NCBI RefSeq assembly: GCF_008642335.1
Contig: NZ_CP029191.1
Location: 1,550,001 to 1,614,000, forward strand
Direction of reading: 5' to 3'
Origin: Streptomyces venezuelae
Lineage (GTDB): Bacteria; Actinomycetota; Actinomycetes; Streptomycetales; Streptomycetaceae
Length of the DNA stretch: 64,000 bases
Below, piece by piece: positions 53,667 through 61,352 of the stretch; position 1 is the stretch's first letter; the number at the start of each line of letters is the position of its first letter. The position numbers and the translations under genes are program-made. The notes below the pieces were generated by a model that searched no databases, was not told where the DNA came from, and worked only from the letters and a program-made list of their open reading frames with translations.

Positions 53667-54260
53667 ATGAGCGTCGACCCGAGCGCCCCCACCCAGGGCG
53701 GCTTCCCCGTGCCCCCGGGCGCGGGCGGCCACCGCGCGCCGAGCGCCGCCCGCTACCTGGTGCCGGCGCTGGTCGCCGCCGCCGTGGCGGTCGGCCTCAG
53801 TGCGTACGGCAAGGTCCACGACCCGGCGGGCACCGCCTTCAACCTCGCCGGGTTCAGCAGCACGAGCGCGGTGAAGTCCTGGCTGGCCACGGCGGCGTTC
53901 GCGTTCGTGCCGGTCCAGGTCGTGTCGGCGCTGATGCTGTACGGGAAGGTCCCCGGGCCCTCCTGGTCGGCGGCGCTGCACCGCTGGTCGGGCCGGATCG
54001 CGTTCCTGGTCTCCGTGCCCGTGGCGGTGCACTGCCTCTATGCGCTCGGCTACCAGACGTACTCCACGCGCGTGCTGTGGCACTCACTGCTCGGCTGCTT
54101 CTTCTACGGGGCGTTCAGCGCCAAGATGCTGCTCCTGCGCACGGAGCGGCTGCCCGGTTGGCTGCTCCCCCTGGTCGCCGGCCTGGTCTTCGCCGCCCTT
54201 ACGGGGATCTGGCTGTCGTCCGCGCTGTGGTTCTTCCGGACGTTCGGGGTGACGACATGA
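53667..54260 (+). CDS. Multi-helix membrane protein, DUF6529 (cytochrome b561-like)
   Basis: This 197-aa membrane protein has about five helices (29-47, 71-93, 108-128, 136-153, 163-188) and several histidines on helices (LHRWSGRIAFLVSVPVAVHCLY and VLWHSLLG). That arrangement is compatible with b-type heme as in cytochrome b561. Its stop overlaps the Rieske start (ATGA), so the two are a unit, possibly moving electrons between membrane and the outer-face iron-sulfur protein. Heme binding is inferred, not shown. Confidence 0.75.
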   Translation: MSVDPSAPTQGGFPVPPGAGGHRAPSAARYLVPALVAAAVAVGLSAYGKVHDPAGTAFNLAGFSSTSAVKSWLATAAFAFVPVQVVSALMLYGKVPGPSWSAALHRWSGRIAFLVSVPVAVHCLYALGYQTYSTRVLWHSLLGCFFYGAFSAKMLLLRTERLPGWLLPLVAGLVFAALTGIWLSSALWFFRTFGVTT

Positions 54261-54742
54261 GCGGTGGCGGGGGCAGGGGCGGAAGCGGGGGCACGTCGCG
54301 GCGGGCGGTCCTGGCGGCGGGCGCGGTGGCGCTCGCGGCGGGGTGCACCGAGTACGGCGACGAGGGCGCGGAGCCGGAGCCGCCGGACTCCGCCGCGCCC
54401 GACGGCTCCACGCCCGCCTCGCGGACTCCCCCGGCGGGCGACGAGCCGCCCGCGGGCCCCGAGCTGGCGAAGACCTCCGAGGTGCCGGTGGGCGGCGGCA
54501 AGGTCGTCAAGGACAAGAAGGTCGTCGTGACGCAGCCGGAGAGCGGCACCTTCAAGGCGTTCTCGGCGGTCTGCACCCACTCGGGCTGCCTGGTCGCGGA
54601 GGTCGCGGACGGCACGATCAACTGCCCGTGTCACGGCAGCAAGTACCGGGTGGCCGACGCGTCGGTGGCGGACGGGCCCGCCCCGCGCCCGCTGTCCGAG
54701 GAGAAGATCACGGTCACCGGAAATTCGATCACCCTGGGCTGA
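54257..54742 (+). CDS. Rieske [2Fe-2S] lipoprotein
   Basis: This 161-aa export-directed Rieske protein has a twin-arginine-like RR at 15-16, a hydrophobic stretch and a lipobox LAAGC with C30. The linker is Pro/Glu-rich. The cluster motifs are CTHSGC (106-111) and CPCHGS (123-128), giving ligands C106, H108, C123 and H126 and a disulfide C111-C125. All are present. It is coupled to the DUF6529 membrane protein rather than to a cytochrome bc1 complex, so it is not the respiratory Rieske subunit. Electron partner unknown. Confidence 0.9.
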   Translation: MSGGGGRGGSGGTSRRAVLAAGAVALAAGCTEYGDEGAEPEPPDSAAPDGSTPASRTPPAGDEPPAGPELAKTSEVPVGGGKVVKDKKVVVTQPESGTFKAFSAVCTHSGCLVAEVADGTINCPCHGSKYRVADASVADGPAPRPLSEEKITVTGNSITLG

Positions 54743-54764
54743 TCCGGGCCCGTACGCTCCCTGC

Positions 54765-55526
54765 ATGCACCCTCAGGACCTGGTACGCGACCACACCGTC
54801 TACTCCTGCGTGATGGGTTCGCGCGCCTTCGGCCTGGCCACGGACGACAGCGACACGGACCGCAGGGGCATCTTCCTGGCCCCCACGCCGCTGTTCTGGC
54901 GCTTCGACAAACCCCCGACGCACGTGGACGGCCCCGCCGACGAGCAGTTCAGCTGGGAGCTGGAGCGGTTCTGCGAGCTCGCGCTGCGCGCCAACCCGAA
55001 CATCCTGGAGTGCCTGCACTCGCCGCTCGTGGAGCACGTCACGGAGACCGGGCGGGAACTGCTCTCGCTGCGCGGCGCGTTCCTCTCCCGCCAGGCCCAC
55101 GACACCTTCGCCCGTTACGCACTGGGCCAGCGCAAGAAGCTCGACGCCGACGTCCGCACGCACGGCGCCCCGCGCTGGAAGCACGCCATGCACCTGCTGC
55201 GGCTGCTGATGTCCTGCCGCGACCTGCTGCGCACCGGCGTGCTGACCATCGACGTCGGCGACCAGCGGGAGCCGCTGCTCGCGGTGAAGCGCGGCGAGCT
55301 CTCCTGGCCTCAGGTCGAGTCCTGGATGAACCGGCTCGCCGCGGAGTCGGAGGACGCGGCCGTGCACACCCCGCTCCCGGCCGAACCCGACCGGGAGCGG
55401 ATCGAGGACTTCCTGTTCCGCACGCGCCGGACGTCAGCCCTGAAGCCCGTTGAGCCCCTGGAGCCGCACGCGGACGACGAGGTCGTGCAGCGCGTCGTAC
55501 GCCGTGTGGGAACCGGGCAGCACTGA
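54765..55526 (+). CDS. RlaP-like nucleotidyltransferase (PF10127 type), copy 1
   Basis: This 253-aa protein belongs to the DNA polymerase-beta superfamily group named after RlaP, an RNA-ligase-associated nucleotidyltransferase. The active-site strand is VMGSRAFGLATDDSDTDRR: G18-S19, with metal-binding D30 and D32. The middle is helical (SWELERFCELALRANPNILECLHSP; RWKHAMHLLRLLMSCRDLL). Substrate unknown; RNA or protein nucleotidylation is possible. Its 3' end overlaps copy 2 on the other strand by 93 bp. Confidence 0.82.
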   Translation: MHPQDLVRDHTVYSCVMGSRAFGLATDDSDTDRRGIFLAPTPLFWRFDKPPTHVDGPADEQFSWELERFCELALRANPNILECLHSPLVEHVTETGRELLSLRGAFLSRQAHDTFARYALGQRKKLDADVRTHGAPRWKHAMHLLRLLMSCRDLLRTGVLTIDVGDQREPLLAVKRGELSWPQVESWMNRLAAESEDAAVHTPLPAEPDRERIEDFLFRTRRTSALKPVEPLEPHADDEVVQRVVRRVGTGQH

Positions 55527-56213
55527 CGCCGCCTGCGCCTCGTCGAGGACGGCGTGCAGCCGCTCCACGTCGGCGGCCACGCGCGCGTGGCCCACGTCGG
55601 CACCGCCGTGCTCCGCCTCGGCCTTGGCGGCGACGAGGTCCGGCAGATAGGCAGGGGCATCCACCTCGCCGATCAGCGTGGGCAGGTGGGCCACCACGAC
55701 GCCGCTGCGCATCAGATGGATCCCGGTGAGCAGCACGCGGAACGTGTAGAGCAGCGGCTTGAGCTCGCCGTTCTTCTCGAAGAGCCGCCACTGGGTGTTG
55801 GCGAAGCCCCGGTAGTGGTGGGCGTGGTTGCTGGTGAGGACGTCCGGTGCGAGCGCGACGAGCTCCGCGTGCGTGTCGGTGGTGTGCACGACCAGCGGCG
55901 AGAGCAGCTGCTCAAGGACGTATCCGTTGTTGCGCAGCATCAGCCGGACGAACTTGCGCAGGTCGTGGGTGACGAGGTCCATCTCGACGCCGTCCCTGAA
56001 CCACATCCTCGACCGCGTCTCCTCCGGCTCCCGCAGCCCCACCAGATCGGTCACGGGCAGCAGGTGCACGCCCCGCATGTCCACGTCCGAGTCGCGCGAG
56101 GGGAAGCCGTACAGGTGCGCCCCGGAGACCGTCGCGAAGAGCAGCGGGTCGCGCTGCTCGGCGACGACGGAGGTCAGGTCGGTGTCCAGGTCGGGGCCGA
56201 GGTCCACAGTCAT
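55434..56213 (-). CDS. RlaP-like nucleotidyltransferase (PF10127 type), copy 2
   Basis: This 259-aa paralogue of the convergent gene at 54765 has the active-site region TVSGAHLYGFPSRDSDVDMRG. The usual serine after the first glycine is alanine (G31-A32), while the metal-binding pair D43 and D45 is kept. Later blocks match copy 1 (LRNNGYVLEQLLSPLVV; ELKPLLYTFRVLLTGIHLMRSG). It starts 3 bp after the ADP-ribosylglycohydrolase stop and is therefore the third gene of the NrtR operon. Confidence 0.82.
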   Translation of the reverse strand: MTVDLGPDLDTDLTSVVAEQRDPLLFATVSGAHLYGFPSRDSDVDMRGVHLLPVTDLVGLREPEETRSRMWFRDGVEMDLVTHDLRKFVRLMLRNNGYVLEQLLSPLVVHTTDTHAELVALAPDVLTSNHAHHYRGFANTQWRLFEKNGELKPLLYTFRVLLTGIHLMRSGVVVAHLPTLIGEVDAPAYLPDLVAAKAEAEHGGADVGHARVAADVERLHAVLDEAQAASVLPGSHTAYDALHDLVVRVRLQGLNGLQG

Positions 56214-56216
56214 GGC

Positions 56217-57218
56217 TCAAGCGTCCCAGAGCGCCCCGAACCCCTGAAGCTCGACCCTGTGTTCGACGCGGCCCACCCACTCCGCCGGCCACGCGTCCGC
56301 GCCGAGGTGGGCCCCCGCGAACGCGCCCGTGAGGCAGGCGATCGAGTCCGAGTCGCCCGACGTGCAGGCCGCCCTGCGCAGCGCGGTGAGCGGTTCGTCG
56401 ACGAACATCAGGAAGCAGAGCAGACCCGTGGCGAAGGCCTCCTCGGCGATCCACCCCTCGCCCGTCGCGAGGCAGGGGTCGGTCTCCGGCGAGGGCGAGC
56501 GGAGCGCGTCGCGGAGCCGCTCCAGGACACCGAGGCACTCGTCCCAGCCGCGCGCGACGAAAGCCCGGGGCGACGGGTCCCCGCCCCGCCTCCACAGCTC
56601 GCCGAGCCAGCGTTCGTGATACGTCTCACGGTTCTCGTACGCGTACGAGCGAAGCAGCCCGACCAGGCCCGTCGGCTCGGCGCCCTCGGCGAGCAGCCGC
56701 ACGGCGTGGGCGGTGAGGTCGGAGGCGGCGAGCGCGGTCGGGTGGCCGTGGGTGAGGGCGGACTGGAGCTGGGCGGCGCCCGCCCGCTGCTCGTCGGTGA
56801 GCCCGGGCGCGAGTCCGACCGGCGCGACGCGCATGTTGGCGCCGCACCCCTTGGAGTGCAGCTGGCTCGCCTCCTCCCACGGCTTGCCGGTCTTGAGGAG
56901 GCAGCAGGCCTTGAGGCAGGTGTTGCCGGGCGCGCGGTTGTTCTCCGGCGACTGGTACCAGTCCACGAACTCCTCGCGCAGCGGCCGCTCGAGGCGCTCG
57001 GGTCCGAGCGGTCCGCGGTCCATGGCGGTGCGCAGGCCTCGGCTCAGGGCGAGCGTCATCTGCGTGTCGTCGGTGATGTACGCCGGGTCGGGCAGCGCCA
57101 TCTCGCGCCAGGGCCCGCACTTGGCGAGGATCGAGGGCACGTCGTCGAACTCGGTCGGGAAGCCGAGCGCGTCCCCGAGGGCGAGACCCATGAGGGATCC
57201 CGTGGCGGCACGCTTCAT
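56217..57218 (-). CDS. ADP-ribosylglycohydrolase family protein
   Basis: This ADP-ribosyl-acceptor hydrolase-type protein has 333 aa and an all-helical di-magnesium fold. It opens MKRAATGSLMGLALGDALGFPTEF, with D16; the metal motif TDDTQM is at 49-54. The C-terminal metal block TSGDSDSIACLTGAFAGAHLG is intact. Members remove ADP-ribose from proteins, nucleic acids or small molecules. The ATG overlaps the NrtR stop (ATGA). Being coupled to a regulator that senses ADP-ribose-type ligands points to NAD or ADP-ribose turnover. Confidence 0.9.
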   Translation of the reverse strand: MKRAATGSLMGLALGDALGFPTEFDDVPSILAKCGPWREMALPDPAYITDDTQMTLALSRGLRTAMDRGPLGPERLERPLREEFVDWYQSPENNRAPGNTCLKACCLLKTGKPWEEASQLHSKGCGANMRVAPVGLAPGLTDEQRAGAAQLQSALTHGHPTALAASDLTAHAVRLLAEGAEPTGLVGLLRSYAYENRETYHERWLGELWRRGGDPSPRAFVARGWDECLGVLERLRDALRSPSPETDPCLATGEGWIAEEAFATGLLCFLMFVDEPLTALRRAACTSGDSDSIACLTGAFAGAHLGADAWPAEWVGRVEHRVELQGFGALWDA

Positions 57219-57940
57219 GAGGTCTGTCCTTCCGGGGCGGGGCGCAGCAGGGGCGGGTGCAGGGCGGAGGCGGCGCCGGCCCGGAAGAGGGCGGCGGGCT
57301 TCCCGCGTCCGCCGGTCAGCCGCGCGGCGCCGGGCACGGCCTCCACGAGCCCGGCGGTGCCGACGACCTTGCGGCGGAAGTTGGCGGGGTCGAGCTCGGC
57401 GCCCCACACCGCTTCGTAGACCTGGCGCAGCTCACCGAGGGTGAACTCGGGCGCGCAGAAGGCGGTGGCGAGTCCGGTGTACTCCAGCTTGGCGCCGACC
57501 CGGTCGTGGGCGTCGGCGAGGATCCGGTCGTGGTCGAAGGCGAGCGGGCGGTAGGTGGCGGGGCTGTAGGGCAGCCAGGCGGCGCGGGCCGCGTCGCCCC
57601 CGCCGTGCACCTCCGGCGGGTCGGGGACGAGGGCCGCGAAGGCGACGGAGACGACCCGCATGCGCGGATCACGGTCGGGGTCGCTGTAGGTGCGCACCTG
57701 CTCCAGGTGCAGCCGCCCGACGTCGGCGATCCCGGTCTCCTCGGCGAGCTCACGCCCCGCGGCCGCTTCGGCGGACTCGTCGGGCAGCACGAAGCCGCCG
57801 GGCAGCGCCCAGCGCCCCTCGTACGGCTCCTGGCCGCGCTCGACCAGCAGGACGTGCAGCGCGCCGTCGCGGATGGTGAACACGGCCAGGTCCACGGTGA
57901 CGGCGAACGGCTCGAAGGCGTGCTTGTCGTACTCCTGCAT
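57215..57940 (-). CDS. NrtR-type regulator: Nudix domain plus winged helix
   Basis: This 241-aa protein joins an N-terminal Nudix domain (about 10-145) to a C-terminal winged-helix segment (about 155-225; EFTLGELRQVYEAVWGAELDPANFRRKV). This is the NrtR layout, a repressor of NAD-metabolism genes released by ADP-ribose. The Nudix box is fully intact: G49, E55, R63-E64, E67-E68 and G70. Many NrtR proteins have lost it, so this one may also hydrolyse ADP-ribose. The start is ATG 57940. A large palindrome lies just upstream, and the next genes are an ADP-ribosylglycohydrolase and a nucleotidyltransferase in the same transcript. Confidence 0.9.
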   Translation of the reverse strand: MQEYDKHAFEPFAVTVDLAVFTIRDGALHVLLVERGQEPYEGRWALPGGFVLPDESAEAAAGRELAEETGIADVGRLHLEQVRTYSDPDRDPRMRVVSVAFAALVPDPPEVHGGGDAARAAWLPYSPATYRPLAFDHDRILADAHDRVGAKLEYTGLATAFCAPEFTLGELRQVYEAVWGAELDPANFRRKVVGTAGLVEAVPGAARLTGGRGKPAALFRAGAASALHPPLLRPAPEGQTS

Positions 57941-57946
57941 GCACGA

Positions 57947-57995
57947 CCACCCCCCTCTCTTTATGGTCCTGATGACTATAAAGAGAGGGGGGTGG
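57947..57995. promoter_or_regulatory. 49-bp near-perfect palindrome, candidate NrtR operator
   Basis: CCACCCCCCTCTCTTTAT (57947-57964) is the exact reverse complement of 57978-57995; the 13-base centre extends the symmetry. The middle 21 bases, TTATGGTC-CTGAT-GACTATAA (57961-57981), match the length and style of known NrtR palindromes, with one mismatch. It ends 7 bp before the NrtR start, ideal for autorepression. As RNA it would also make a very stable hairpin, but no U run follows, so a terminator role for the upstream pseudouridine synthase gene is possible but weaker. Confidence 0.75.
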
Positions 57996-58026
57996 GCCGC
58001 GCAAGGGCTTCCCGAAGGCCTACCGC

Positions 58027-59154
58027 CTACAGGTCGACCTCCTGCATCAGCATCCCGACCTCGGTGTTGGAGAGCCGCCGCAGCCAGCCCGACTTCTGGT
58101 CGCCCAGGGTGATCGGCCCGAAGGCCACCCGTACCAGCTTGTCGACGGGGAAGCCCGCCTCGGCGAGCATGCGCCGCACGATGTGCTTGCGGCCCTCGTG
58201 GAGGGTGACCTCGACGAGGTAGTTCTTGCCGGTCTGCTCGACGACGCGGAAGTGGTCCGCGCGGGCGTACCCGTCCTCCAGCTGGATGCCGTCCTTGAGC
58301 TGCTTGCCCAGGTCGCGCGGGATGGGGCCCACGATGTGCGCGAGGTAGACCTTCTTCACGCCGTACTTGGGGTGGGTCAGGCGGTGCGCCAGCTCGCCGT
58401 GGTTGGTGAGCAGGATGACACCCTCGGTCTCGGTGTCGAGCCGCCCCACGTGGAAGAGCCGCGTCTCGCGGTTGGTCACGTAGTCGCCCAGGCACTGGCG
58501 GCCCTCGGTGTCCTCCATGGTGGAGACGACGCCCGCGGGCTTGTTCAGCGAGAAGAACTGGTACGACTGCGTGGCCACGGTCAGGCCGTCGACCTTGATC
58601 TCGTCCTTCTCCGGGTCGACGCGCAGCCCCTGCTCCAGGACGATCTCGCCGTTGACCTCGACACGGGCCTCCTCGACCAGCTCCTCGCAGGCGCGGCGCG
58701 AGCCGTAACCCGCACGGGCCAGGACCTTCTGCAGCCGCTCGCCCTCCTGCTCGGCGCCCGGGAAGGTCTTGGGCAGGTTGGTCTTCGGCTTGCCCGCGTA
58801 CCGCTCGCGGTTGCGCTCCTCCGCCCGCGCGTCGTACTCACGGGACGTGGCCGGGGCCCAACGCCCCCGCCCGGTGCCCTGGCCCTGCTTGGGCCCGCCC
58901 TTGGCGCCGCCGCGCGCCGAGGCGCCACGGCCCGACTTCGGACCGTTGCGCGTGCCGTCGGCGCCTACGTCGTAGCGCCGCTCCTCCGGACGCGGCTTCT
59001 TCGGACGGCCGGCGCCGCCCTGCTTGTCATCGCGGTTGTTGCCGGCCGCGCGGGGGTTACCGCGGCCACCGCTGCTCCCGCCGCGGCCGCCGCTGTTGCC
59101 ACCACGGCTCCCGCCGTTGTTTCCGCTGCTGTTCCTGCCGCTGCTGCTTCGCAT
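58027..59154 (-). CDS. RsuA/RluB-family pseudouridine synthase with RG-rich N-terminus
   Basis: This rRNA pseudouridine synthase has 375 aa. A disordered, Arg/Gly/Ser-rich N-terminus covers about 1-130. The S4 RNA-binding domain is about 138-190 (RLQKVLARAGYGSRRACEELV), and the catalytic domain has the aspartate in GRLDTETEGVILLTNHG near 240 and the block GRKHIVRRMLAEAG. The family modifies 23S or 16S rRNA. The ATG at 59154 lies 11 bp after scpB. The scpA-scpB-rluB order is conserved in Gram-positive bacteria. Confidence 0.94.
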   Translation of the reverse strand: MRSSSGRNSSGNNGGSRGGNSGGRGGSSGGRGNPRAAGNNRDDKQGGAGRPKKPRPEERRYDVGADGTRNGPKSGRGASARGGAKGGPKQGQGTGRGRWAPATSREYDARAEERNRERYAGKPKTNLPKTFPGAEQEGERLQKVLARAGYGSRRACEELVEEARVEVNGEIVLEQGLRVDPEKDEIKVDGLTVATQSYQFFSLNKPAGVVSTMEDTEGRQCLGDYVTNRETRLFHVGRLDTETEGVILLTNHGELAHRLTHPKYGVKKVYLAHIVGPIPRDLGKQLKDGIQLEDGYARADHFRVVEQTGKNYLVEVTLHEGRKHIVRRMLAEAGFPVDKLVRVAFGPITLGDQKSGWLRRLSNTEVGMLMQEVDL

Positions 59155-59165
59155 CAAATTTCCGT

Positions 59166-59822
59166 CTAGTCGGCTGTGTCCTGGGTGTACCCGTACCCCG
59201 GCGCATCGGGTGCGTCCGGGTCGAACGACGGGACGCCCTCCTGCGTCTCTCCCTCGATCGCGTCCGCCTCGGGGAGGAAGGGCGCGAGCTCCGGGAGCTC
59301 GTCCAGGCCGCGCAGGCCCATCCGCTCCAGGAAGTAGTTCGTCGTCCTGTACAGGATCGCACCTGTTTCGGGTTCCGCGCCCGCCTCCTCCACCAGACCC
59401 CTCTGGAGGAGCGTGCGCATCACGCCGTCACAGTTCACCCCGCGCACCGCGGAGACCCGGGAGCGGCTGACCGGCTGGCGGTACGCGACGACGGCGAGGG
59501 TCTCCAGGGCCGCCTGGGTGAGCCGGGCCTGCTGCCCGTCCAGGACGAAGCCCTCCACGGCGGCGGCGTACTCGGGCCGCGTGTAGAACCGCCACCCGCC
59601 GGCCACGAGCCGCAGCTCGAAGCCGCGCTTCTGCACGGTGTACTCGTCGGCGAGCTCCCGCAGCGCGACGGCGACGGCACGCCGCGGCCGCTGCAGGATC
59701 TTCGCGAGGTGTTCCTCGGTGGCCGGCTCGTCGACGACCATCAGGACGGCCTCCAGGGCGGGCCGCAGCTCCAGGTCGGCCACGGCACCGGCAAGCTCCC
59801 CCACGGGGCTCTGCGCGCTCAC
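59166..59822 (-). CDS. scpB: Segregation and condensation protein B
   Basis: ScpB is the winged-helix kite subunit of the SMC condensin that organises and segregates the chromosome; 218 aa. Tandem winged helices run about 17-190 (ALEAVLMVVDEPATEEHLAKIL; LTQAALETLAVVAYRQPVSRSRVSAVRGVNCDGVMRTLLQRGLVEE). The tail is acidic. The GTG at 59822 overlaps the scpA stop (GTGA), so the partner subunits are co-translated. The length is normal. Confidence 0.96.
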   Translation of the reverse strand: MSAQSPVGELAGAVADLELRPALEAVLMVVDEPATEEHLAKILQRPRRAVAVALRELADEYTVQKRGFELRLVAGGWRFYTRPEYAAAVEGFVLDGQQARLTQAALETLAVVAYRQPVSRSRVSAVRGVNCDGVMRTLLQRGLVEEAGAEPETGAILYRTTNYFLERMGLRGLDELPELAPFLPEADAIEGETQEGVPSFDPDAPDAPGYGYTQDTAD

Positions 59823-60745
59823 GCCTTCTCCTCCAAGGGCTCGGGTGCCCGGTCGAACTCGTCGGTCACGGTCGGCTCCGCGGCGCCGTCCCCGCCGGTC
59901 CAGCGCACCATCAGCTCGCCCAGGGGGTCCTCCTGGTCCAGGGCGACGGCCTTCTCGCGGTAGAGCTCCAGGAGGGCGAGGAAGCGGGCGACGACGGTGA
60001 GGGTGTCCCCCGCGTCCGCCACGAGCACCTGGAAGCTGGCCTCGCCCTGCTCCCGCAGCCGGGCGACGACGAGCCCGGCCTGTTCCTGCACGGAGACGAG
60101 CGGGGCGTGGATGTGTTCCACGTACACCTGTGGCTTCGCGCGGGGCTGCATCGCCTTCACGGCGAGCTTGGCGAATCCTTCCGCCCCGATGCTGATGACG
60201 ACTTCCGGGAGCAGTTCGGCGTGGTGCGGTTCGAGGCCCACGGTCCGCGGATAGCGCCGCGCCTCGTCGTCGAGCCGCCCGCTGAAGATGTCCGCGACCT
60301 GTTTGTACGCGCGGTACTGCAGGAGGCGGGCGAACAGCAGGTCCCGCGCCTCGAGGAGCGCGAGATCGGCCTCGTCCTCGACTTCGGCGGTGGGCAGCAG
60401 CCGCGCCGCCTTCAGGTCGAGCAGCGTGGCGGCGACGACCAGGAACTCGGTCGTCTGGTCCAGGTCCCAGTCGGCTCCCATGGCCCGGATGTGCGCCATG
60501 AACTCGTCGGTGACCTTGGAGAGCGCGACCTCGGTGACGTCCAGCTTGTGCTTCGAGATCAGCTGCAGCAGCAGATCGAAGGGCCCCTCGAAGTTGGCGA
60601 GCCGAACCGTGAACCGCCCGTCGTCGGGTTCGGCGGCTTCCGCGGGCTCGGCCGGGGGCTCCGGCTCAGCGGCAGAGGCCCCTGGACCGCGCCCCAGGGT
60701 GCGGCGCCGAGCGGCGGACGGTACGGATTCACTGTTCGCGGCCAT
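59819..60745 (-). CDS. scpA: Segregation and condensation protein A
   Basis: ScpA is the kleisin that bridges SMC heads; 308 aa. The N-terminal kleisin helix region is FTVRLANFEGPFDLLLQLISKHKLDVTEVALSKVTDEFMAHI (about 44-85). A long middle region and a C-terminal winged helix (about 235-290; ASFQVLVADAGDTLTVVARFLALLELYREKAVALDQ) follow. An Ala/Glu/Pro-rich first 40 residues is an actinobacterial extension. It lies in the parA-(hypothetical)-scpA-scpB order, a chromosome-maintenance block. Confidence 0.96.
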   Translation of the reverse strand: MAANSESVPSAARRRTLGRGPGASAAEPEPPAEPAEAAEPDDGRFTVRLANFEGPFDLLLQLISKHKLDVTEVALSKVTDEFMAHIRAMGADWDLDQTTEFLVVAATLLDLKAARLLPTAEVEDEADLALLEARDLLFARLLQYRAYKQVADIFSGRLDDEARRYPRTVGLEPHHAELLPEVVISIGAEGFAKLAVKAMQPRAKPQVYVEHIHAPLVSVQEQAGLVVARLREQGEASFQVLVADAGDTLTVVARFLALLELYREKAVALDQEDPLGELMVRWTGGDGAAEPTVTDEFDRAPEPLEEKA

Positions 60746-60764
60746 GAGGCCTAAAACGCTACCC

Positions 60765-61352
60765 CTACCGCCCGCGCAACCGTCGCACGAGGATGCTCGC
60801 GTCCCCGCGGGACTCCAGATCGGCGAGGACGACGGCGACCGCCTCCCGCACGATCCGCCCGCGGTCGACCGCGAGCCCGTGCTCGCCGCGCAGCACGAGC
60901 CGCGCGTGTTCGAGGTCCATCAGCTCCTCGGCGGAGACGTACACGGTGATCTTCTCGTCGTGCCGCTCGCGCCCGCTGGGCCGCCGGTTCGCCGCGCGTG
61001 CCCGCCGCCGCGCCTGCGCGGTGGACGAGCCGCCGGACTTGCCGCCCTGGGCGGCCGAACCTTCCTGCGCCGTTCCCGAGCGCCGTGCGGCACCCTTGTC
61101 GCCCTCGGCGCCGGCCGCCCTCGCGCGCGACTCGGTGCCCGACTCCGCGTCCGATGCCGCGTGTTCGGCGGGCTCACCGTCGCCCTGCGCCGCGTCCTCG
61201 GCCGAGGCCGCCGCCTCGTCGCTCTCGCCCGCCGGAGCGGGCACCTTCGCCTCGCCGTTCGCCTGGCGTCGCGGCGACGACGCCTGCAGCGCCATCCCCC
61301 CGGTCGTACGGAACAGTTCGTCGGCCCCCGGCAGACTCACTCGGCGTGACAC
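60765..61352 (-). CDS. Conserved hypothetical between parA and scpA
   Basis: This 195-aa protein starts SRRVSLPGADELFRTTGG, has a long Ala/Glu/Gly/Ser low-complexity middle (about 35-120), and a C-terminal basic/coiled region (RHDEKITVYVSAEELMDLEHARLVLRGEHGLAVDRGRIVREAVAVVLADLES). The latter resembles a ribbon-helix-helix or CopG-like partner of ParA ATPases. GTG 61352 has GGGAGG 10 bases upstream; GTG 61340 overlaps the parA stop (GTGA) and is also possible. It is probably the DNA-binding or loading partner of the ParA protein, by position. Confidence 0.78.
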   Translation of the reverse strand: MSRRVSLPGADELFRTTGGMALQASSPRRQANGEAKVPAPAGESDEAAASAEDAAQGDGEPAEHAASDAESGTESRARAAGAEGDKGAARRSGTAQEGSAAQGGKSGGSSTAQARRRARAANRRPSGRERHDEKITVYVSAEELMDLEHARLVLRGEHGLAVDRGRIVREAVAVVLADLESRGDASILVRRLRGR

